NCBI GenBank assembly: GCA_031213475.1
Contig: JARUPZ010000009.1
Span: 6,853,601 to 6,917,600, forward strand
Reading direction: 5' to 3'
Source of the DNA: Nereocystis luetkeana
Lineage: Eukaryota; Sar; Phaeophyceae; Laminariales; Laminariaceae
DNA length: 64,000 nt
The translations under genes were made by a program, and so were the position numbers. The notes under the pieces are model-generated. The model searched no databases, had not been told where the DNA came from, and saw nothing but the letters and a program-made list of their open reading frames with translations. Below are positions 55,651 to 64,000 of this stretch, piece by piece. Each line of letters starts with the position of its first letter. The first letter of the stretch is position 1.

Positions 55651-56168
55651 ATTATTCCGAGGTAGTAGGTTTGAGATATTTTGATTTCAGAGAAAACAAT
55701 GTGTTTAACGGATAAGTCCGAAGATTCTGCCGTTTTCTTTCTGGCGATGAACTTCGAAAGGGGTTGGGGTTTCTCTTTGTAATTTCAACGTCGAATATAT
55801 TTTACGTGAGGAGATGTATGCTCTCTCGCATTACCGTCGCGATCTGTGTATCTATGGCGGGAGTAGGGGGTAAGGGGAGACGGAGACTCTTGTCCTGAGC
55901 AACGGGGTTCATTGCGATCTCTGGCATTTTATATCTTGACGTAATTTGTTTTTTATTGGCATGACTACTGGTGTGATATTTTTCAGTAAAAGCTAGTGAT
56001 ATTGAGTTCTAGAGGGCTAGAGTTTTCATGGTGGAATTTATGATATTTTTCATTATTTGCACGACGTGTTTATGAAAAAGGGAAAGAGGCTTTTGATAGG
56101 GCTGGAGAGAGAGTATGAGGCGCCTGGGGGCGTGTGCGGTCCATATTAAACAGTTTTCTGAATTCGAA
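55651..56168. other. possible 3' LTR/flank of the copia element
   Basis: AT-rich sequence without coding frames, in the position where a polypurine tract and 3' LTR should lie. I could not find a matching copy upstream of 52580, so no LTR is called. Confidence 0.3.
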
Positions 56169-57609
56169 GTAGGCCCTAGCCTTTAAGGCTCGCTTTTAGG
56201 CCCGTTAAGGCAAGTGGCCAAGGCTCGCCGCAGACGAAATTGTTTGGGGTTAAGTCACGTTTTAGGGGAAAAGCCTTAACGACCTTAAGGAACCTTAACG
56301 GGCCTTAATCAGTAAGGCACGAGCCTTGACCAGTAAGGCACGAGCCTTAACCAGATGGGCACGAGCCTTAAAAAAAGCCGTAAGTCGTAACGCTTATGTT
56401 GTCTGAACATGTTTATAGTAGAGAGGGAAGGGCCGGGTTCGTGACGTACATCATAATTCATGGCGGTGGTGTGCATAGCGGCAATGTCGACGGATAGTTT
56501 TGCCGCATCAATGGGTGGACCCTTGAACAACAGAGAAAATATGTGGACACGTAGCGTGAGCAAGAAGCAATAAAGTCTATGTATTCGTTGCGCACGATTC
56601 TTACTCGTAGCTACGTGGTAAAGTCATACTTCTTCACCCCCTAGGCTGGTATTATGCCGCGGTAGACCTCGCTGTGGATGTCGCGCACATGCAAGCAAAA
56701 ACCCAAGTACTGCAGCGGTAGACTACTAAAAACAATCCCCTGTAGTATTATCGCCGCTGATTGAACATGTTCTAGGTGTTGACAATTGTAGTATCGGCAT
56801 CGGCCCCGACGACAACGGTACATCGCCACCCAAGCAGCGATCACGAAAGAACGTACCGGTTGCCTGTGAAGTGGCGCACTGTGCACTGGCGGTATGGTCT
56901 TGCTGAGCACAACTGCGACGCTTGTTGTACTACAGAACCGCGTGCAACCGTTCACAAAACTCCGTGCGTGGCGTGTATCTATCAACTGCACACTATTGAT
57001 ACTATAATCACCCGAGCTATCGTACGTTCACGAGGGGGGGGGAAACAACACGCTCGATGCCTTGGGTCTTCGATTCCCGCATTCCCGCTAGTGCGGAGGA
57101 ACTACATGTCAATGTCTTCCTCCCCCTCTCCCTCCGCATCATCTCCGCTGCCCTACACATCGACCGGGCGCGCACGGGCACCACCCCACGGTGAGGGACG
57201 ACCGGTCGCTGAGACACCGCCGCTTGCGAGGGCAACACCGGTCTCTAAAACACCACCGGGTAACTCAGGCACCACCGCTCGCCGAATATTTCCTGGCGTC
57301 GCGGCATACACGACAGTTGTGGCGCAGCATGACACTAAGCTCGAACAAGTCGTTTGGCACAGATGTCTGCTGCGATCCGAAAATGTAACCGCTTGTCCCA
57401 TATTTGGTTTCTATCTCACGGCGGTTGTTTTGGACGTGATAATCACCAAAAACGTGCCTTTGGAGCCTCCGAGAGGCCTCTTTCCGGATTAGGCAACGAG
57501 CCTTAACCCAGTAAGGCTGGTAAAGCTCGAAACACCTCTTAAGGCACGCACTTCTGAGAGAAGGGCGTTGAGGCAATGCTCAAGGCAAGCCCTAAAGGCT
57601 GGGGCCTAG
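56169..57609. mobile_element. 1.44-kb non-autonomous element with inverted termini and AAGGC subterminal repeats
   Basis: Left end TAGGCCCTAGCCTTTAAGGC is inverted at the right end as GCCCTAAAGGCTGGGGCCTA. The first and last 130-230 bp are packed with AAGGC/GCCTT words (CCTTAACG, AAGGCACGAGCCTTAA) in both orientations. The 1.1-kb interior has no transposase; the 238-codon frame at 56776-57492 is Ser/Pro/Thr-rich with no known domain. Such subterminal repeat clusters and TAG/CAG-type ends are seen in hAT-like elements, but no convincing 8-bp duplication was found, so the superfamily is open. Confidence 0.65.
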
Positions 57610-57719
57610 AATCAGCCCACACGGCGACCGCGTGTCAAAGACAGCAGACACACAGAACATCCCTGTCCCGAAATTAATATACGACAATCTAACGCATCCG
57701 ACGACAATCAACTACTGTT

Positions 57720-59004
57720 AACTGTTCAAGCGGACGAGCGGTAGGGAGGGTGCCTTGGCACTACGTAGTACACCGTGTGCTAGTCCTCCGGCCTGATGAC
57801 GCTCAAGGCACCATGATGCTTGGGTCGCGCTCCGTGAAGTGGTGTAAAGGGACAGAGGCAGAGTTATCTTGATCGGGCCCCGGTCGTCCGGGAAGCGGAC
57901 GGTGTAGGAATCAGCGGAGGAGGTGTCGGTAGAGGAGCGGGGGGGAACTTTGCTCGCCCAACCACCAAAGACCAATAGAGGCCTTGAACCAGAGGTGCGC
58001 CCCATCGGGTAGAGTGGAAGAACTGAAGCGCTGAAGCCAAAGGGTGCGTGGCACGAGGCTGTACCCGGGGGAGAGGAAGATTTCGCCCCGGGACCGCGAT
58101 AGTTCGCGGGGAGCGGCCCCGATGCGCATCTTGCAATATAAACGGTTTTATGGCGGTACTGTGAAGGGGTGCCCGACCAATAGGGGAGGGTATGGGGTCG
58201 GTGGAGTTGCAGATTTCGTTCGTGTTCCCAGGAAGGGCTAAGGAGTCCTGCCCAACTGGTGTGTTTCGCACATTACGGCGAGAACGCCTCTCGGGCCACG
58301 TAGAAGTTGGTGTCCCGAGATCTGGGCGACCTCGAAGCGTTCGGGCGGTGGAAAGAGTTCATCGAAGGTGACGTGGAAGGGGGGAAACTTTGTGGAGAAG
58401 GAGCTGAGCACGTACTCGATCAGGTCGGCCGGTAGATGCTTGGAAAGGTCGTCGATGTCGCCGAGATTCCGGCAGGGCTTGCAGCCGAGAACAGAGGCGC
58501 GTAGCTTGGATTCTGGTCCCGGCATGTCCGAGGAAAGGTCGAACTACAGGAGCTTGTCGTGAATAAGACGTCTATCCGGAACGCCTGAGGCTGGTGCTTG
58601 GCCCACAGCAAGGATCTTCAAGGGGCCAATCAAGTTGAAGGAGAGTTTGGTCTTGATAACGGTGGCGTCGGTGCCTTTCTTGGCGCCCTGGCGAGTAGTT
58701 GCAGCGGTATTGTAGATCTATGTCCAACCACCGACAGAGAACGGAGAGAGGAAAGGCGGAGGGCGTCAACGATGGGGGCGTTGCGGCGGTCAAGGCGGGA
58801 GACGTAGACAGCGTGCGGTTCCCGGACGGCGCAGTAGGCACGTTGCTGGCGAGCAGTAGCGAGGTGGATGTTCGCGAGCTGGTCCCGGTTGAGGCTTTGA
58901 TGCCTGCTGCTGCTGGGAACGTCGAACACGGTGAGCGGAAGGCGAGGCAGCCGGCCAATGTGTACTTCGTTCTGGGCCATCCGGGTCTCGGCGCCTACGG
59001 AGCT
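57720..59004 (-). mobile_element. Ty3/gypsy-like pol 3' remnant (integrase C-terminal and chromo/Tudor-like part)
   Basis: On the minus strand, from about 59000 downward: RDQLANIHLATARQQRAYCA, VYVSRLDRRNAPIVDALR, then (another frame, about 58690-58570) VWIYNTAATTRQG and FNLIGPLKILAVG. This resembles the region after the integrase core that ends in the GPFKV-type motif. It continues KLRASVLGCKPCRNLGDIDD, PPFHVTFDELFPPPERFEVA and RIGAAPRELSRSRGEIFLSP. The end is WWLGE with YTVRFPDDRGPIKITLPLSL, a chromo/Tudor-like module. Frames switch at least four times. The core catalytic part is absent; the 5' side is cut at a TTAA hairpin arm. Confidence 0.65.
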
Positions 59005-59045
59005 GTTACCCCAAACGGGATTGACTGCGGTTCTAAAAGGGTTAA
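59005..59045. mobile_element. TTAA hairpin MITE, copy 8 (right arm only)
   Basis: ACCCCAAACGGGATTGACTG then CGGTTCTAAAAGGG and TTAA (59042-59045). The left arm is missing; the Ty3/gypsy-like remnant begins directly beside it. Confidence 0.75.
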
Positions 59046-60069
59046 GGAGTAAAATGATCATGCCTCACTAAGTTTAATTGTTTTCCCCCTAAAAAAAACA
59101 TAAATAAAAGCAAGCCCTCGTTTTAGTTGCTTACCATCCTGCTGTAGACAAGAATGGAGAAATATAGCGAAACTTATGAACCCCGGAACATGGATGCGCA
59201 AAAGCAAAATAAAGTAATGTGTGAAAAGTAAGAGTCATGTTCGTTGAGGCTGCAGCAGTTGATAACACGTTTGCCATTCTTTATCAGGGCCGTTCCTCAC
59301 GAACAAAAAAACACAAACATTATTCGTGATTTTAGGGCTCTAGGAAAAAAAGTGACGATCCGTGACGTTTTATTTGTAAGACATACTCCTAAATAATACG
59401 AGGTATAATAAGGAGAAAAACGCCACGTTTCGTGGTATTTTTCAAAAAGAAAATATATATATATTTCTAGTCCAACACTTTATCCGGGTTGAGACAAAAT
59501 AGTACGGCCTAGACGGGCCGGGCCGAACGCATCTCGCGCGGCTTGTCTTATGTTATTCAGTCTCGGGCGAAATTATGACTTAGCCTGCGAGATTGCAATG
59601 CCACTGACCATCGACCAAGCCCGGTCCGCGAGATTCCACCTCGCAGGCGGTCTGCCCGGCCAAGCCGGTGACATTGTCGTTTTTTTCTTCGAGTGTTATT
59701 ATCTCGTTTTTTGAGGTGTAGCTCCTCCTCCGCTAGGTGTCTAGGCCGCAACGTGCGTGCTATCCCGGGGCCTGGCGATGTCTCAGGGTAGTTGGCAGCT
59801 GTCTACAAGGAGCGTACAAAGCAAAGTTTGCCATGCCCGTATACCGACGTTCGGATATCGTCGGTGCGAGCGTGTTGCATAGTGCCTTCATGGCGCGTAT
59901 TTCGAGAGTCGACATGAGTCACCAATCGTGATTCGTTCTTTGTAGAACAAGAAGCAAAATAAGATGATGCCGTGAGTCTCGTAAGTCTGTTCTGTCAAGA
60001 TACACGACATAGCAATACCACGTCAAGACAGAGACATGACGAGCCGTGTTTTGTTTCGGGTAGGAAGGG
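59046..60069. other. no supported gene
   Basis: AT-rich until 59480, including a TA run at 59453-59465. No domain-bearing frame. Confidence 0.45.
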
Positions 60070-60240
60070 CCCCCCTTTAGAACCCACTCACTTCGCAATT
60101 GGTTTGTCCCCAAAACGGGACTGCGGTTGGAACAATCGCAGTCGGTCCCGTTTCGGGGACAGACAACGCTAAATTCTTAGTGGTTTGTCCACGATTGCCT
60201 CCGAAACGAGACTGCAGGCTGCAGTCTTAGAAGGGGTAAT
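60070..60240. mobile_element. TTAA hairpin MITE, copy 9 (compound)
   Basis: Contains GTTTGTCCCCAAAACGGGAC, then GCAGTCGGTCCCGTTTCGGG and again TGGTTTGTCC with CGAAACGAGACTGCAG and GTCTTAGAAGGGG. At least two overlapping arms, suggesting nested or tandem insertion; the terminal TTAA is eroded. Confidence 0.65.
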
Positions 60241-60498
60241 CAAAGAGTGCTGGACGTGCACCTCACCTCCGCCAATGACCTTATCCGCCATAAGTATATT
60301 GACCGGTACCGGTACTGCGCTGTACCCTTGTATCTTTGGACGCTCAGCCTCTAGGAAATCATGGTTGACACAACTTGCCACGCCCCTCGCCTCCACAATC
60401 TCGGCAAACCTGGACACTAGACACTCAAGGCGCACCGACAGACGTTTTACGTGCCAACTTTCGACCAGAAGCACGACGAGGAGAGACGCCACAATCAC
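60235..60498 (-). CDS. possible exon truncated by a hairpin element
   Basis: Minus-strand frame reading LLVVLLVESWHVKRLSVRLE, CLVSRFAEIVEARGVASCVN, HDFLEAERPKIQGYSAVPVP, VNILMADKVIGGGEVHVQHS. The composition is protein-like and one-frame clean for about 88 codons. It then enters the TTAA hairpin element at 60240. No family recognised; the upstream part is not found. The plus-strand frame 60185-60583 is the alternative reading. Confidence 0.25.
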
Positions 60499-60680
60499 CG
60501 GTGCGACTTTTTTTCCAAAACGTAAATCAATGCCGCGCGTGTTCTTATCCTGCTTTCTTTGTGAAAATTTTATCTCGAGTTAGGTACTCATGACAGCATC
60601 TCTCGTGGATTCGTGGGCGATCCGCATGCGAACTCCTGCTGTCAACAAAAGCCGTGATGGAGTTATGTATTCAGGACGGC

Positions 60681-60935
60681 GTCCGCGGTAGCTTGGTAGA
60701 TGATCTGCGTGCGTACTACATACTGCGGTCAACAAGCCGTGTGTCGGAGGTCCCCCGTTGCTCGTACGCAGAGACATTTTTTTTGCCGAAAACATGATTA
60801 CTCTAACCGGGAAGTGGGAGTGCGGATCCTTATGCTTGACCCAAGTATTAGAGGCACGTACTGGGGGAGAGATCGCGTAACACATCTGATTACGGCATGT
60901 CCAGGAGACCGCTGAGGGCAAAATATCCAACGAGT
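60681..60935 (+). mobile_element. tRNA-derived SINE-like element, copy D (diverged)
   Basis: Head GGCGTCCGCGGTAGCTTGGT and AGATGATCTGCGTGCGTACT; the body retains GAGGCACGTACTGGGGGAGA, CATGTCCAGGAGACCGCTGA and GGGCAAAATA. The B box region is scrambled. Confidence 0.65.
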
Positions 60936-63055
60936 TGAGCTCGAACGTGTAGAGTGCTGAATGAGACCAATGGCGACAAGTGCTCGGTGGATGTTTTTTC
61001 ACCGGCAGCTCCTCGACTTCTTGCCGCTGTATTATCTGTAACCAGTGTATGTATGCCTCCATTCCCCTCGCTGCCTCGGCAAGGCATGCTGTAAGGCATG
61101 CCCTATCTGGCTTCTAACGAGAGGGGTAGACCTTTCTTGCGGGTGTGAGGCCGGACTCACCCTCAAGGAGGGTTACCTTCATGCTGCTGCGTGTGGACGC
61201 GAGGCTCGGGTGGCATTAGAGCTGCGTCGTACGTGGCGCATCAGGCTTGGAGACCTACGGTTCGCGCGTCGTTTTTAAGCAGCTGCGGCAGAGCAGCAAT
61301 ACTCAATCGGGATTTCCGTACGCGGAGGTAGGCGCCAACAAAGGCCTCACTACGGCATAGTCTATTGCGCCGGTAGGAGGCTGGATTCAAAGACGAAGGA
61401 GGAGGAAGACATCGCGTCGACGAACGGGGAAGAGACGGATTGAACTTACCCTGCGCGCGAATTTTTTGTTTATTCAGATCAAACCCGCAAGCGCGAGGAG
61501 GATTTTGTTTCTCGGAACGTGAGAGAAGAGGAACCGACTGGAAGGGAGTGGCTGCGAGGCGCACGTGCAAATGAGGGGGCGGATTGGTCTCAGGCTATGA
61601 GGCGGCCACGAAGACCGGCACCAGGACGGCACACGAAGACCCATGACAAGCGCGCATACCATCACGAGAGAAGCAGTTTTCGTATTTTACTGGTTTTTGC
61701 TTTTAACGAGCCTATATTACATATTATTGTCTCTGTAGTGTTGACGAGTTGTATACCCTTCATGGGGATTGACCCCCGCAACTTTCAGGTACGTGATACC
61801 AGAGCAGGGATCTTAACGGTTACCGGTCCGTGCACGTTTTTTTTTAAAGGTTATGTACGGATCAAAGCCTGTAGAATCAGTACGCCAACGAAGTTTGAAA
61901 AAAGAAAGAAACGGAAGTCGTGAACAAGGGGACTAGACTTGACTTTCTCAACTCGAGCTGGGTACCTTCACCTGCTCAGCTACATTTATTTCACACATAC
62001 ATAACATGCGTAACCGTAGGCGGTTTATGCGAATTACAAAAAATGGTCGAAATATTGAAATCGCACCTGAGCAGGTTAGACGATGGATGTCGGAATGCAA
62101 GTTGATTGGTTGGATCCCCTGGTCATATGCCCCTCTTTGGTCGCGCTTGGGTCTGTCCAACGTCGTTGTAACTACTGTATTATAGCGATTTACCTGGTAT
62201 TAATAGTGTTTTACTACCAGTGACGACGCCAACCCGTAAATATCCCTGTATCATAGCTGTACTGCACCTTTTCTGTCAGACAGTCCAGGAAGAGATGGCG
62301 ATCGTTGATATTCGCGTGGTCCAGTAGCTTCTTTTCACTACATGCCCGCGAGTCGTCACTCTGACACCACCCAAGACATCAGGTAGGTGTGTTTCTCTCT
62401 GTGTTCGCGACCACCGTGTGTTTCGTGCGGTGCAGGCAGCACTCCAGACAGTAGCACGCTGTAGTTATAGTCGGCAGCCACGAGTCGGTTAGTGGTGGAA
62501 ACGGGAGGAACTCTATGATACACAGTTAAGAGGATATACGCGCGGCCATGTTAGTTCAGTTCGCACTCTAATTTAATATTGTCTGCGCCTTCTTTCGTCT
62601 CTTGTATTTTTTCTTGGCAGCCGAAGCTTGGCTTTGAGCAGTCGCGTTGTTTGCACGGACAACGGGTGTGGTGTGAATGTTGACGAGTAGAAAGGACGGA
62701 CACACACACTTCTCTCTTTCAAACCGTTTCGTCTTAAAGTGGGGAAGCTGGCTCTTTGCCTGCGTCCGCTCAGTGGAATGGTATCGGGGGACACATCCCA
62801 CCGGCGTGGCTAGAGCAGGTCAAAACCTCACCAGGTACAAACCTATAAATATTACCAGGTAGTACATGTATCGATATGCCTGGTAAATATATGGACTTGC
62901 TGAACTCAAGGGAGCAACTACCGGGCTCGACACTCACTCTAATACCGTGACGTAGGAAAGTATGAATACGCCCCATTTTCAATGCCCTCATTGTTTTCTG
63001 CTGTTCTTAACATTTACGTCAGAACTCCGATGACATATTAACCATTAACTATTAA
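60936..63055. other. no supported gene
   Basis: ORFs at most 134 codons (61519-61923, plus) with no domain; a T-tract near 61838. TACCTGGTA-type palindromes at 62193 and 62834-62880. Confidence 0.4.
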
Positions 63056-63154
63056 CGCCTTCAGGACTGCAGTTTCGTTTTGGGGACAATTGGGGACATA
63101 TTACTTGGAATTTGAGTGGTTTGTCCCCATAACGGGACTAGAGTTCTAAAAGGC
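63056..63154. mobile_element. TTAA hairpin MITE, copy 10
   Basis: TTAA at 63052-63055, left CGCCTTCAGGACTGCAGTTT, inner GTTTTGGGGACAATTGGGGA, right TTTGTCCCCATAACGGGACT then AGAGTTCTAAAAGGC followed by TTAT (probably a mutated TTAA). Confidence 0.82.
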
Positions 63155-63512
63155 TTATTACCTGCTCTGGCTCTCTACGTGTTCCTTAGCAATGCACAGA
63201 TCGGTCCCCACAGCTCCTTGACTATTATTGCCAGGTACCAGGCAATGCAGTGGTAAGAACCCATGTATTTGCCGAGAGTAGCTATACACGGGCATTAGGG
63301 TCGTTATTATCGTTTTTTGTTTTATTTCTCGTTTCGCGGGAAACTGACGGAAACGCGACAAAAATGCGGTGAGTCGTATTATCGCCTGGTGTCATGTTTC
63401 GTGAGGTTGCAATGATCGTCGATCTGATCGACTCGTCGAAACCAGCGGCGAGCGCGTAGGCCGTCCGCTGGATCGTGCCGCTAAAGGCGCCCCGACTCCT
63501 AGAGAGGCGACC

Positions 63513-64000
63513 ATGTCTCGCCGTACCTCACGAGCTCAACGTCTGGCGCGACAAAGCCCCCCACGACATGAAAATAGTTGGCGATTTCGTATCGATCTCG
63601 GGGATATCGGTGAGTCAGCTCTGTCGACTGGACGAATAGAGCTCTCGTTGTGCACGGCGCTTTCTGCGACCAGCCACGGCCTGAGAATGACCCTGGGTAT
63701 GACCCTTACCTCTCCTGTACAGCACCGGGTGGGGACACGGCGCACACGGCTCACACGGTGCGCCTACGAGATGTTCTGCGACGATGCGGGGCTTTTCCGC
63801 GATGAGGGATTTTTATTTTTAGGAATTTCGCCGGGGTTGAAAAAAATCCTCGAAACGCGAAACCCCCCCGAAAATCCGGGAATATTCCTCGAAACGCGAC
63901 CCTTAGCATTCCACGCCAGCAACGCCACACCCTCGGAACCTAGGAGGAACTGCTGTAGGGATACTGTAGGAGGAGTGTTGTCGCACTGTCGTACCTTTTT
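63513..64000 (+). CDS. open frame running off the window edge
   Basis: Starts MSRRTSRAQRLARQSPPRHE and stays open for 162 codons to position 64000; the frame is also open upstream to about 63407. An internal ATCG|GTGAGT at about 63612 could be a donor. Arg/Ser-rich, with no domain. Parts of the minus strand here also look protein-like (YFHVVGGFVAPDVELVRYGE), so the strand is uncertain. Confidence 0.22.
   Translation, partial: MSRRTSRAQRLARQSPPRHENSWRFRIDLGDIGESALSTGRIELSLCTALSATSHGLRMTLGMTLTSPVQHRVGTRRTRLTRCAYEMFCDDAGLFRDEGFLFLGISPGLKKILETRNPPENPGIFLETRPLAFHASNATPSEPRRNCCRDTVGGVLSHCRTF

Noticed and set aside
55651..56168. 3' LTR of the copia element
   Set aside because: The position fits, but no matching 5' copy or TG...CA ends could be identified.

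Overview
The window looks like a stretch of a gene-sparse, repeat-rich nuclear genome of a complex eukaryote. The most likely source is a stramenopile, and I would guess a brown alga of the Ectocarpus kind. The reasons are long GT-AG introns, secreted proteins with low-complexity domains, many microsatellites and C-tracts, one assembly gap (27-126), and copia, Ty3/gypsy-like and LINE remnants whose protein style I associate with stramenopile elements. The species assignment is inference; no rRNA, organellar or marker gene is present. Most long open frames here are simple-repeat translations or antisense shadows.

Region by region. 1-8.5 kb has no convincing gene: a 77-bp satellite, homopolymer-rich duplications, a 15-bp minisatellite, a fold-back element (about 3.87-4.22 kb) and pieces of short interspersed repeats. 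8.7-11.4 kb holds the 3' part of a gene with at least two exons, ending in a very large Ala/Ser/Thr/Gly low-complexity region. 11.8-16.3 kb is degenerate tandem repeats and short repeats that end in C-tracts. 17.4-18.7 kb is a 5'-truncated LINE on the minus strand, interrupted by a small TTAA-flanked hairpin element. 19.57-30.49 kb can be read as one seven-exon gene for a secreted protein of about 882 residues. Every intron is GT-AG and phase 0, and the SINE-like copies and a hairpin element of this stretch fall in its introns. 34.7-35.9 kb (minus) and 47.2-48.3 kb (plus) carry two intronless paralogues: signal peptide, ectodomain with 18 conserved cysteines in five C-x2-W-x-C-type repeats, and three membrane segments. 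Between them lie a (TTG)n tract of about 270 bp and an (ACAGT)n array that flips to (ACTGT)n, forming a giant palindrome. 51.1-52.1 kb contains weak gene fragments. 52.6-55.65 kb is a dead Ty1/copia element. 56.17-57.61 kb is a non-autonomous element with inverted termini. 57.7-59.0 kb is the 3' end of a Ty3/gypsy-like pol on the minus strand. The last 5 kb are mostly repeats and weak ORFs.

No operon-like or pathway-like grouping of genes is visible. The most interesting items are the paired Cys/Trp-repeat membrane proteins, the exon-per-repeat secreted protein gene, and the non-autonomous element families: a piggyBac-like TTAA hairpin family (ten full or partial copies), a TA-flanked hairpin family, a tRNA-derived SINE-like family (four copies), and short repeats terminated by C-tracts.
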